From contig NC_092345.1 of the NCBI RefSeq assembly GCF_963676685.1, forward strand, positions 31,085,585 to 31,149,584: 64,000 nt of DNA. Reading direction: 5' to 3'. Positions 1-10,600 of this stretch are shown piece by piece; within the stretch, counting starts at the first letter, position 1, and every line of letters begins with the position of its first letter. A program made the translations under genes and the position numbers. This stretch comes from Mytilus edulis. Taxonomy: Eukaryota > Mollusca > Bivalvia > Mytilida > Mytilidae. A model generated the notes under the pieces. The model worked only from the letters and a program-made list of their open reading frames with translations. It was not told the origin of the DNA and did not search any database.

Positions 1-960
1 TTATATATATGTGTGTATATATATATATTTAATTAGTTAGACCAACCATACCAGGAACCCAACCAAACCAGAAACAGCTAGAGCCTTCACAGCCATTCTC
101 TCTGCCATTTTAAGATTGTTAAATAAATGATCACAACTTTTATATACTTTGTCTTTTATTTATAAATAATAATTATATTGATAGACCTCTAGAGTCTACT
201 AGGTTAACGAAGCTGTAAAGTGTGTTGGTTCGACGGTATTCCAATTAGACGTCGGGCCATACATCTTATAGTAATATAACCCATACCAGTTAAAGAAATC
301 CCTTTTATTTGTAACCTGTTATCTCTGGTGTCCGACTCTAACACCAGGGAGGCAGCGTTATAATATTGATATATATTGAAAAACTTGTGTCTAATCTATG
401 CATGTATTCTTTTGAACAATAACATAAAATTATGTTTAAACTATTCATATATTTTAAAACTCGGATATGCCATATTTCTGTGGCGAAAATACAAAAACAA
501 TTTTTCTATATTTACTAATGGATGGTTTACAGATTTAAGTCTTGGGTTAAGGGAGAGATTTGATGCTTAGGATGTTATAGCTCACATAGCGTAAATTCGC
601 AATTTGTAATGATCTGTCTCTATCTTATACACATAAATCATACTTAACCAAAACAACCTCCATTGAAAATCAAAGCAATTTTTTTATTCATGATTTTTAT
701 CATTTGGGATGTGATAGAGGCTTTATATATATTTTTTTCGAAATGATTTTTTTAAATATCGATTTCATGATGGTCATGATTTTCAAGCAAAAATCCAAAT
801 GTTCATATATTTTTTTTTCACTCACCAACTCAATATGATTTAGATGACAAATGTAAATTGAATGTAGCAGTTTTAAAGATTTTTATCATTTTAATTCCAT
901 GAAGAAATTATGTTAGTAAACTATGGAACGCCAACATACATGTATCTTCTTATAACCATT
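1..960. other. Gene-poor edge region
   Basis: A TA-rich microsatellite occupies about the first 30 bases. Apart from the possible minus-strand leader exon listed separately, the remainder is AT-rich sequence in which I see no splice-supported exon, RNA gene or clear element end. Confidence 0.5.
37..108 (-). CDS. Possible minus-strand leader exon at window edge
   Basis: Reading from 108 downward, an ATG opens a 23-codon frame beginning MAERMAVKALAVSG and continuing with a hydrophobic run (LVGFLVWLV) before a TAA. The first two-thirds look like the start of a signal peptide or membrane anchor, and a GTATGG splice donor follows a CTG codon inside it. A first exon whose gene runs off the left edge would look like this. 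A chance hydrophobic micro-ORF is equally possible, because nothing downstream can be read. Confidence 0.2.
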   Translation of the reverse strand: MAERMAVKALAVSGLVGFLVWLV

Positions 961-1265
961 TTCATTATATGATCTGCATTTATCTAATATATGATATGCA
1001 CTTGTTATTATATGATTTGCAAGCATCCTTATGCGATGTGCAGATATACTTATATGGTGTGCAATTATACTTATTTTTTGTGCATAAATTCTTATTTGTT
1101 GTGCATAAATTCTTATTTGTTGTGCAGAAATTCTTATAAGATGTGCAAATATACTTATATGATGTGTAAATATCCTTATATGATATGCAAATGTACTTAT
1201 ATGATGATATATGTTTTGTGCATATATTCTTATATGAGGTGTAAATATAAAGATGAAAAATTCAC
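960..1265. repeat. Degenerate 21-bp tandem array
   Basis: The motif TTCTTATTTGTTGTGCATAA and diverged versions with TATGATGTGCAAATA recur about every 21 bases. Because 21 is a multiple of three and the unit has no stop in some frames, both strands stay open as low-complexity frames (heptads such as MCKYTYM). These are by-products of the repeat period, not genes. Confidence 0.7.
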
Positions 1266-1334
1266 ATCTTAATAATTGTTGGAAAATTGTCAAATTATAA
1301 ATTGCAAGGCTAATACCGCAGTCCCACTAGGCCA

Positions 1335-1790
1335 CGTTCGCACTACGATCTGTTAAAAAAATGCAAATTTTGATGATCGTAGTACGACCGTGTAGATCGC
1401 AGTAAGGTCGTATCACGGTCGTGGTGACGTCTTTAAGATCGCAATGAGCGTGACCAACTTTGAACATGTTCAAAACAATCGTGGTGCGGTCGTGGCGAAA
1501 TCAGGTCGTAGTAGAAGCGTAGTAAGAGCACACTAAGGTCGTGGTAAGATCGCAAAGGTCGCTGTACCATCGTAGCGAGAGCGTAGCGAAAGCGTGATTC
1601 TATTCGGAGAGACTGCACTACGATCTCACTGCAATCACGTTCTTACCGCGACCCAACTACGCTTCCACTACGAATATACCACGTTTACACCACGTTGTTC
1701 AAGACCATAGTACGATTCTAGCACGCCCTTACCGTCCTTATCACGCTCTTCCTACGATCTGACTACGTTCATACTACGACCATCATTCTC
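1335..1790. repeat. Inverted array of CGTAGTAAGATCG-like motifs
   Basis: From about 1375 to 1610 the plus strand carries degenerate purine-rich motifs of the type CGTAGTAAGATCGTGG. From about 1616 to 1790 the complementary type (CCACTACGATCTTACTACG-like) takes over. The whole is an imperfect inverted repeat with arms of roughly 170-230 bp and a centre near 1613. A second array of the same motifs lies at 2400-2735. Confidence 0.6.
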
Positions 1791-1854
1791 ATTGTCATTT
1801 TCACATAAAATATATTATATATCTCCAGATTATGTTTGTCTGCATGTAGTTCTT

Positions 1855-2090
1855 GTCTATTTTCTGTAAACGTCGTTTGCCCAACCATGATTCTCGTTTA
1901 TATAGATTAGACCGTTGGTCTTCCTGTTTGAATGGTTTTACACTAGTAATTTTTTGGGCCCTTTATAGCTTGCTGCTCTGTGTGAGCCAAGGCTCCGTGT
2001 TGAAGACCTTACATTGGCGTATTATGGTTTACTTTTATAAATAGTTATTTGGATGGAGAGTTGTCTCATTGGCACTCATACCACGTCGAT
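1855..2090 (+). repeat. Diverged R1-family repeat copy
   Basis: The block contains AGACCGTTGGTCTTCC, GGGCCCTTTATAGCTTG, a GTGTTGAAGACC segment and the family end GGAGAGTTGTCTCATTGGCA. The same order of motifs occurs in R1 copies elsewhere in the window (34.7, 49.5 and 62.3 kb), so this is a divergent member. Confidence 0.6.
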
Positions 2091-2158
2091 CTTCCTATAT
2101 CTATCGACACATCTGTGTCATTTCTGCTATCGTTCACTAAAATATCGTCATTTGAGCT

Positions 2159-2329
2159 TTATGGACCAGCAAAAGGTTGTAATTTAGGTTGGATTGGTCG
2201 GTCCGAAATCTCTGCTTGGTCAAGATTCCTTACAATCAGAACTCCCTCTGCCTCTACATCAACCCCTACCACTTTGCCCACGTGTTCTAGAATATTTTGG
2301 TGGTATGACTGTATTGTTTCCGAAAAAAA
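2159..2329 (-). other. Unidentified 56-codon open segment
   Basis: On the minus strand an open segment ending in TAA reads ...ILEHVGKVVGVDVEAEGVLI and continues VRNLDQAEISDRPIQPK. Its composition is protein-like (acidic and aliphatic residues mixed) rather than AT-rich noise. I do not recognise it. It sits between repeats, has no convincing splice acceptor and no start codon of its own, so it may be a fragment of an element-encoded protein. Confidence 0.25.
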
Positions 2330-2399
2330 TCTGTGTATTAATCAGAAATAGAACGAATGCTATTGTATTGATATGCAACACGATGTTGACGTTATTATA

Positions 2400-2735
2400 C
2401 TGATAACGTAGTAAGATCGCGATATGAACGTAGTATAATCGTGGTAAGAACGTACTATAATCGCAGTAAAGGCGTGGTAAGATCGTGTTCGGATAACTCG
2501 TGGTATGGTCGTAGTGAGAACGTGATGAACGTCGAAAGGTCTTGATAAGCGTAGTGAGGTCGCAGAATAAGCGCGGTGAGAACGTGGTATAACCGTATCG
2601 GGATCGTTGTAGAAGCGTAATGAGGACGTAGTAGCATCGTGAAAGCATTTTCATGCCGCTCATACCGCGACCTCACCACGATCTGAATTAATTTTAGATC
2701 GTGGTGAGCGTAGTGCGATCGTGGTTTAGTAGGAC
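2400..2735. repeat. Second CGTAGTAAGATCG-type array
   Basis: About 250 bases of degenerate motifs (CGTAGTAAGATCG, CGTGGTAAGAACG, CGTAGTGAGGTCG) are followed at about 2655-2695 by the complementary type (CCGCGACCTCACCACGATC) and then again by the forward type. The array starts inside the last bases of the 78-bp repeat, linking the two families. Confidence 0.55.
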
Positions 2736-3109
2736 TAGGGCTTTACATAGAATCAAATTAAAATTTCTTGGACAATAACTTTTCTAGCATTGATGAAAGC
2801 CATTTTGATGATTTGCACCTATTTTAAAGATACTAAGGTGTAATCGATTTGTCTACAATAATATTATTGTTATATGTTTCCCTCAGTTTGAATGGAAACA
2901 AACTGTATTTTCGCTTTCCTTGTAAATGTTATAAAGATTTACTCGAAGAAATTTAGAATCAAACATTTAAATAAAATATGCTCCACCCAAAAATAAAGAT
3001 AAATGGTCGGTACTTTACCGATGATTACAGTTCGAATCCTTGAGTCTTGAGGTGTATATATAAGATGTTTCCTATGGGCAATTTAATATTGCAAGTTACT
3101 GTCTAGTTG

Positions 3110-3360
3110 AAGCACCGTCTCGGTGGTTTCGTGGAAAAGTGGTCGCATTGAGTGCGGGAGGTCGTGGGTTTGAACTCAGGCCGGGTTAAATCAAAGACTT
3201 TAAAATTAGTTTTTGTTATGCACTCGGCATAAAGAAATAAGACCAAAGACTAATTTGTTAGGAATTAGAATAATGTGTCCGGGTAAGATGACATGTCTTC
3301 CTTGTTAACTAGCACGGTAAAAATCCGACTTAGCGTGTCGGTCTAGTATCAAGCAGGGAA
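3110..3360 (+). mobile_element. tRNA-derived SINE
   Basis: A polymerase III type A box (TGGAAAAGTGG, 3132-3142) and a degenerate B box (GGTTTGAACTC, 3167-3177) lie 24 bases apart, as in a tRNA gene. The tRNA-like head is followed by an unrelated body to about 3360. The head cannot fold into an intact tRNA by eye, so this is a SINE rather than a tRNA gene. The exact 3' end is not defined. Confidence 0.55.
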
Positions 3361-3659
3361 ATGATTTATATTGCATAAACATCATATAAGTAAATCTGAA
3401 CAGCATATACGTCGTTTGCTCATATTATTATTAATCAAATTATGTTGTCGGACACCGAAGCTTAGTTTTGCTGATCTATCGTGTCCTGACAGCACAGAAG
3501 GTCAAGATAAAGGAATACTGCTTCATTGTTTTTGGGTTAAAATTGTGCACATTCTTCCAAAACTGTATCTACGTTTTCAATGATAATAGAAATCAGAAAT
3601 AGAACGAATGCAATTGTATTGATATGCAACACGATGTTGACGTTATTATACTGATAACG

Positions 3660-3860
3660 TAGTAAGATCTGATTTTTGACATCAGGAAAAAGTAAAATAA
3701 CAAAAATACTGAACTCCAAGGAAAATTCATAACAGAAAGTTCCTCAACAATGTCAAAATCAAAAGTTCAAACTTATCCAACTTATTACAGGTGTTTGCTT
3801 ATGAAGAAAAGGGTACATTAAACCTAGTTGTATAGTTCCATCATATTGGAAGCAATGTTA
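3660..3860 (-). repeat. R2-family copy (reverse)
   Basis: The order AAAAGTAAAATAACAAAAATACTGAA, then TTCATAACAGAAAGTTCCTC and CAAAATCAAAAGTTCAAAC, matches reverse-oriented R2 copies at 38.2 and 44.2 kb in this window. It begins exactly where the second 78-bp direct repeat stops. Confidence 0.55.
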
Positions 3861-3869
3861 GAGCAAAAC

Positions 3870-4440
3870 TAACAGACATAAAATAAAAGCGGCATACAGC
3901 AGTGCAATAATATAAGTCGCTTTAAAAAAGTTTACAAATTGATGTGTTTGGTTTCTCTGAAATTAAGACTATGAGCAATCACTTTTTGCAGAAGTTCATT
4001 TTAAATTATGTTTAGATCCTTAATGACATGGCCAGAGGGCTGTGAACATAAGACGAGTAGAAACAGTCACATGAAAGCCAGTCTTGCAATGCTTACTTAT
4101 ATTTGAATACTTTTTGGTGCAATGATTTCCGTCATAACTGTTGAATACAAAAGGAACAGACTGTATAGAAAAAAGTAGAATTTTAGATGTTACCTTTTTA
4201 GACGAACGACATTGCTGGTGTTGATAGCATCGATTCCTTTATAAGAAATCTGAACTGGAAGGAATTACTTTATTCATCATGTAATGGGGGTCCCTTTTTA
4301 AAAACTGTTCTTCCCAAGTTAGGAATATGGCAGTTGTTATCAAATACCGTATTCCGTTTTTGTCTCTCCTTGACTGAGTCAAAAAGCTAGAAGTAAAACG
4401 TATGTTGTTTCTGGCGACGGTGGCGGTGACGGCGTCAAAA
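3870..4440. other. Unassigned AT-rich stretch
   Basis: I see no exon here. A short R2-like scrap (AGGAATATGGCAGTTGTTATC) lies near 4321-4341. Confidence 0.4.
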
Positions 4441-4895
4441 TTGTATTAGTTTTTATTAGGTCTAGTTATTGGTGAACCAAAGTGGTCGGTCAAATAGGTC
4501 TCCCTTGTCATGGTCTGTTGACTTTGAAACTTTTGTTTTGTTTACATGCCTTATTTTGTGATTAGGTAAGTTTATGAGGAACCACTAGTGGTAGGTCAGT
4601 GATATTTGGTATGCAGTTGTATGAGCATTGGCATATCTCATTTCCATGGAGATTATTTAGCTCTGTCCCCTAATTCATGATCTATAGACTTTGACAATTT
4701 TGTTTAATTTTCATTTATAAGTTTATGATTAGGTCAGTTCAGGAGGAACCATTAATGGTAGGTCAATGCTAATTGGTTTTCAGTTGTGCAACTGCAAGTA
4801 TTGTTCCCATGGAGATTATATAGCCCTTCTCTCTCATCATGCTTCATTGACTTTGAAACATTTACAGAGTTTACACGTAATGTGTGTGATAGGTT
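4440..4895 (+). repeat. Diverged upstream units of the tandem array
   Basis: Two or three degenerate units of about 160-180 bp share GGTAGGTCA, TTGGTATGCAGTTG, CCATGGAGATTAT and GACTTTGAAAC with each other. The GGTATTTGGTATGCAGTTGTAT core is also shared with the younger array that follows. They look like older members of the same array. Confidence 0.5.
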
Positions 4896-5456
4896 TGCTT
4901 GAAGGTAACAACTTATAATAATTAAGTCAATGGTATTTGGTATGCAGTTATATTAGCGATGGGACATATCATTTTAATGAAGATTTTTTAGCCATGTACC
5001 TTCAGTCTGCTTGAAGGTAACAACTTATAATAATTAAGTCAATGGTATTTGGTATGCAGTTGTATTAGCGATGGGACATATCATTTTAATGAAGATTTTT
5101 TAGCCATGTACCTTCAGTCTGCTTGAAGGTAACAACTTACAATAATTAAGTCAATGGTATTTGGTATGCAGTTGTATTAGCGATGGGACATATCATTTTA
5201 ATGAAGATTTTTTTAGCCATGTACCTTCAGTCTGCTTGAAGGTAACAACTTATAATAATTAAGTCAATGGTATTTGGTATGCAGTTGTATTAGCGATGGG
5301 ACATATCATTTTAATGAAGATTTTTTAGCCATGTACCTTCAGTCTGCTTGAAGGTAACAACTTATAATAATTAAGTCAATGGTATTTGGTATGCAGTTGT
5401 ATTAGCGATGGGACATATCATTTTAATGAAGATTTTTTAGCCATGTACCTTCAGTT
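4896..5456 (+). repeat. 112-bp tandem repeat, five copies
   Basis: Units start TGCTTGAAGGTAACAACTTA at 4896, 5008, 5120, 5233 and 5345 and end CCATGTACCTTCAGTC. Spacing is 112 bases, once 113 because of one extra T. Copies are nearly identical, with rare substitutions such as TTATAATAA against TTACAATAA, which indicates recent expansion. Confidence 0.9.
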
Positions 5457-5825
5457 ATCATGGTTTATCGACTTTAAATATTTTGATGTCTTACATGTCT
5501 AAGTATTGCTTTTTTAATTTCAACATTTTTATGATCAAAATTGAAAAAAGGCCAACATATCTCTGCGAAAACAGTTTATTTGTGTATGTTGGCGTTTGAT
5601 TCTGTTGTAGTTTAGTGTTTCCTTTGTTAAATAGTTTTCCTCAGACCTTATCGTTGGTGTGTTTCTTGCGAGTTTGGTTTATAATCCACTTGGGCAGGTT
5701 TGTTTTCGCTTATTCGATTGATGACTATTGCACAGCGATATACTACTGTTGCCTTTATTTTCCAATCTTTCTGGTTTAAAATGACGAAAAGGAGCTACAT
5801 CACAAGTTATACTGACCATTTAAAA

Positions 5826-5985
5826 AAAAAGAAAATGTGGTATGATTGTCAATGAGACAACTCTGCAACAGGGAATAAAATGACATACAAATTAACAACA
5901 GTGAGTGACTACAGGTCACCGTACGGCCTTCAAGAATGATCATTCAAAGCACATACCGCATAGTTAGTCTGTATGGTGTGACCAT
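5826..5985 (-). repeat. R1-family fragment
   Basis: Contains AATGTGGTATGATTGTCAATGAGACAACTCTG, broken here as GTGGTATGATTG and CAATGAGACAACTC, followed by GGTCACCGTACGGCCTTCAA and CATACCGCATAG. These are the R1 motifs in the orientation also seen at 18.1 and 62.6 kb. Confidence 0.65.
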
Positions 5986-5989
5986 GAGT

Positions 5990-6950
5990 GTACCGTATTA
6001 ATTGATAATGCATATGTCACAAGATATAACAGAGGATATGATGTTTGTTACTGTTGAGAAATGAGAATTTAAGAAATGGGGATTTGGTATCATCACGTTT
6101 ATCATAATTATATTTTAGTTTGAAGCCGTGCATTTTTGTCACATTTAGGCAACCATTTAAACTGTCGGTTGTTGTTTTATGTTTATGTCTTCATGATCTT
6201 AATGGAATTTGGTATTGATTTCAAATGTCTCTGTTGAATGCCATCTGAGTCAACCGGACCGAGGGTTGATGATTTCGATTGCCATTTGAATATAAATATG
6301 ATTGAGTCCTGGTCATTCAATTTTGAAAAATTATTAGTTAAGACATGTTCAAGCATTTTAAAAGTCCTAAAAGGTATGCTGAAAATAAACAGAAATGTTT
6401 TACATTCTGAATAGTCAATGGATTTGGTATCGCCTTGGATTTTAATAGTGGGTAGGAAAATTTCAGAGATTGATTTCTTGACCATAGTTTACCCATATTT
6501 TTCATTGTTGGCAGTTGTCTCGATGGTATTTGTATTGAACACTTCAACTATTTGTGATATTATTTTAAATGATGAATTCATTACTAGTATATAAAGTAAC
6601 TTTCAACTTTTAAAACCAAACGATATTACAAATATGTAATTGTCCGAAGCAGTATAAACACTTTTATTGAGATGTTTCTTTGGCTTTACGAACATTCAAT
6701 ACTGGATAGCGGCTACAAGAATCCAAAAGAGAAATTTGATTTTATTCTATGTGGTCTCGTTTCGTTCTTATGCATATTTTTTTATGGATACCTTTAGTAT
6801 TGTATGACGAGAATTATATTTCACATGTCGGAAACATCGGTTTTATTTGACAGGGAAATTAAGGCGTTCAGGGCAAACAATGAATTAAAATATTCAACAT
6901 TTTCGTTTAGATTTGATATCAACATTTATGAAGGCACAAATGAAAACTTT
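5990..6950. other. No gene seen
   Basis: AT-rich sequence with short open frames that have no splice support and no recognisable motif. Nothing else stands out. Confidence 0.45.
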
Positions 6951-6954
6951 TCAC

Positions 6955-7390
6955 AACTAGTATTTTAGCTCGTCGTTGAGCCTGTATAACATGCGAGCCA
7001 TAATGATGTTATTACTCAGCAAACAGGTATTAAGAATTTATCTTACTTCCTATACATTTCTAGGAATATCATGATTGGTTAAAACGACCGTATGGAGACC
7101 GTGTATATTCCATATTAGGTTAGTAGGGAGGCGGGGCTTATTCCCATACACGGTAAGTAGTGTAGTTACGACTATGACACTATTTGATTATTTAAATGTA
7201 TTGAAAGTTCTGTTAAATATTGTTATATCAAGGTTGTTGATATTAAATTGTTATTGTTAACTTTAGTTTTTTGTGCGGACCAATGGATGAAATATTTCCC
7301 CAACTAGTATTTTAGCTCATCGTTGAACCTGTATAACGTGCGAGCCATATTGATTTTATTACTCATCATACAGGTACTAAAAATATATCA
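6955..7390 (+). repeat. Two 90-bp direct repeats 346 bp apart
   Basis: The segments starting CTAGTATTTTAGCTCGTCG (about 6957) and CTAGTATTTTAGCTCATCG (about 7303) share about 90 bases, including GTGCGAGCCATA-like and ACAGGTA motifs. The second copy lies just downstream of the claudin-like stop codon on the minus strand. Its TTTATT at 7355-7360 could serve that gene as an AATAAA signal. Confidence 0.6.
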
Positions 7391-7491
7391 TTTTTCATTC
7401 CGATATCTATTTATCCATCCAATAGGCGGTTATTCGAATGTCACAAAAATAGTCCATGCACTCCGGATTCGTTTCGAGTGTTTCAATTCAT

Positions 7492-7691
7492 TCAACTGTT
7501 TATCCGTGGTGTTTTGGCAAATCCCATTATAACACCACTTATGACAAACAATATTGCAGCTACTATACTCAGTGCAAATGACCAGGAGAGTGAATGTGTA
7601 TATCTAGCACTAACGACTTGGTATGGGACTGGCGCTTTTCCTTGGCTAACAGAAACTCCATACAGGACTGCACCAATAATGACTAAAGAAC
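7492..7691 (-). CDS. Claudin-like gene, exon 3
   Basis: It follows the acceptor TATTTTGCAG. It encodes the rest of the third helix (SLVIIGAVLYGVSV), a second extracellular loop with QVVSARYTHSLSWS, the fourth helix (ALSIVAAILFVISGVIMGFA) and the C-terminus KTPRINS, then stop. The open frame extends 160 bases upstream of the acceptor, but that part is intron. Confidence 0.85.
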
Positions 7692-10600
7692 CTGCAAAAT
7701 ACATAGGAAAATATGAATACCCAATGTCTATACAGATAAGTTTTAAAACAATGTTGGCTTCTGTACCACTATTTTTGACATTTATACTTTTTATGTTGTT
7801 ATTTTGTTCACACATTGTTGTCAACATAATGGAATATGATGCGACTGTCATACAAGTAAGAGGTTTAGCTAGCTATAAAACCAGGTTTAATCCACCTTTT
7901 TCTATATAAGAAAATGTCTGTACCAAGTCAGGAGTATGACAGTTGTTATCCATTCGTTTGATAAATTTGAGCTTTTGATATTGTCATTTGAATATTGAAT
8001 TTTCGTTTAAAATCTTCCTCGGAGTTCAGTATTTTTGTGATTTTACTTTTTGATAGATCGAATCATTATCGTTGACAAACTGACGGAAATGTGTTGAACG
8101 TATTGATTTAATTTTGTACAATAATTACTGGAATGATTCATGTCATCTTGTTATTAGTTACATATATGTAAATGTTAACCTTTGTATACTTATGATCTCG
8201 TTAAAATCCTCATTTTCAATTATAACCAGTTTTTGGTATTAATGTATGGTAATAATGAGACGACTGGATATGTAATGAATAAATATATTGATGCTCAATG
8301 TCAAGCCACAAAGTTCGTGTACATATCCAATGTGTTTAAATGTTTATGAATATACACGGATCTTTAAAGATAACTAAAAGCTTAACCGGATTCAAAATGG
8401 AATAACTTGTCAGCCTATCTGGGGTTATCATTATGATTCTTATCTAAATGCCGAATACATGCAAAAGAAGCATCAGATACAAATAAAGTAGTCATTGGAG
8501 TGACCAGCCCGTTGACTGGACCCGCGACCTCATGTACTGGAGGAAAACACAAAACCATTTGAATGCAAAGTTTTTTCGACAAAATATAATATTGGGCTTC
8601 TTATACTGTAGCAAAACATTTCTGAAAATTAAAAAAATCCTGAAAATATTGTTTTTAAATAAACTTAATCTTGACCCAAACATTGAGTATACTGGTGAAC
8701 GTATGTAGAAATAGCAGTTACCCACCTGCAAGTAAAGCACTAATTAGTGCTGAACTTCTGATAATTTTATTCCATTTCTCTGAATAAAGAAAGGTAAATA
8801 ATCCCATGAATACCAGAGCACAACTCGCAAAGATCATACCAATCACATTCAATGCCCTCACTGCAACCATCCATCCTGGAAATATAAAGTTAAATATTGT
8901 TACTAAATACAGCCAAATATACAGGCAGCGGAGAGGAGATGGGACAAATATACAGGCAGCGGAGAGGAGAGAAGAATATGTATATGATTTGCATTAAAAA
9001 AAGGTGTGTATCGAATAATTTACATAAACTTGTTATCATCAACTTTTTTTTTCAACTTTTATTAACACTCTAGACAGTTTACACTGTAACAAGAGGCAGA
9101 CAAATAATACAAGTAATAATTTAAATTACAATGGTGAACAAGATAGAAAGAAATATACATTACATAGTTCATTATACCTTATTCTCTGTACACAAGTATA
9201 CACATACATAACACGTGATAATTATTCAAAGCTATAATAATGGGATCTGAGATAGCCAGTCGATTACATGTAAGTGATAATATATTAAAATTATAGATAT
9301 TTCATAAGTTTTTTGATAAAAATAGACAAGTTATTTAAGACTTTTACATTACATAAAGACATCAAACCTTTCATTTTATATTCTGAGGGGTTAACAATAT
9401 AGTAATTTGGGATATATGCACGTCTTAATTTTTTAACCTCGTCATTTTGACATACACATAAGTAATGAAACTGATTTCCAATACAATTATTTTTGCACAA
9501 AGTACATAGTCTTTCCTCTTTTGGAATATTATGCCATCGACCAGTTTCTAGTGGAATTTTGATATTTGAGCATCTAAGTTTGGTAATATATATTCTATTT
9601 TCTTTTTTTAATCTTACCAAATAATTTTCTAAACAAAAAGCGTGTTTAAACAGTAAATAATATCCACCTCTAGAAGAGTTTTCAGCATCACTAAACCACT
9701 TTTGAATAAACTGATCTTGTAAAATTTGCTTAACATATATTTTGATTTCAACATTTCTTAAAATACATTGATTGTTCCATACATAGCTTAAACCTGTGTT
9801 GTCTAATGTAGATCTAATACAATTAATCCACGTAGAAACAATATTTCCAGAATTATGCATCTTATACAAAAATTGGTATAATAATCCTGATAATTTCGTG
9901 CTGTTTAACAATAATTTTGACCAGAATGATAAAATTCGTAATCGTACTTTAATTTCCAAGGGATACGTGCCAGTTTCACCGTACACCATATAATTAGGAG
10001 TACTGCTTCTTAATGAAAGAATTCTTTTCAAAATTTTTTAATGAACTCTTTCTAAAGCATCTATGTTTTCGAAACCCCATATTTCACAAGAGTAAATCAG
10101 TATGGGTTCAACCAAAGAATCAAACAATTTTAGTTGCAAATCAATAGGAATATTTAAATTCCTTATTTTTCTGTAGAGAGCATAGAGTGCCTTTTCTGCT
10201 TGTTCTATCAATTTTTTTCTGGCATTTGTAAATCTACCGTTACAATTAAACAGCAAGCCTAGATAAGGATAAAAATCTACTATTTCAATATCAGAACCAT
10301 ATAATTTAAAATCATGTAAGTGGTTTCTTTTGCTTTTTCTTTTTGAAAATATCATAATCTTTGTCTTATCTGTGTTCACAGAAAGTTTCCATTGAGTACA
10401 ATATAATTCAAACATATCTAATGTATTTTGCATATCACTTGCTGTTTCAGCAAGTATGATAGTGTCATCTGCATAAAATAAAATAAAAATTTGTAAATAT
10501 AGTCCAATATGTTCTTGACAATGCGTTGATACTGTTTCAAGTCCATTTATGTTATTTTCACACAAAAATTCTTCTAGATCCGAAAGAAAAATAGAAAACA

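Larger units (their letters stand above)
2338..3667. repeat. Pair of near-identical 78-bp direct repeats
   Basis: The segments 2338-2416 and 3588-3667 start AATCAGAAATAGAACGAATG and run through ...ACTGATAACGTAGTAAGATC, with a single base difference that I can see (CTATTG against CAATTG). They lie 1.25 kb apart. Between them are the second CGTAGTAAGATCG array and a SINE. They could be repeat ends of one element or two fragments of one family. Confidence 0.6.

Noticed and set aside
1433..1618. Arginine/serine-rich frames within the CGTAGTAAGATCG arrays
   Set aside because: They are products of the degenerate array; similar frames occur in the second array (2259-2679) and none has protein features.
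4896..5456. CRISPR array
   Set aside because: The units are contiguous 112-bp tandem repeats without unique spacers, and the sequence is eukaryotic.
7075..7260. Open frame downstream of the claudin-like gene
   Set aside because: No splice context or domain; it lies between two direct repeats.
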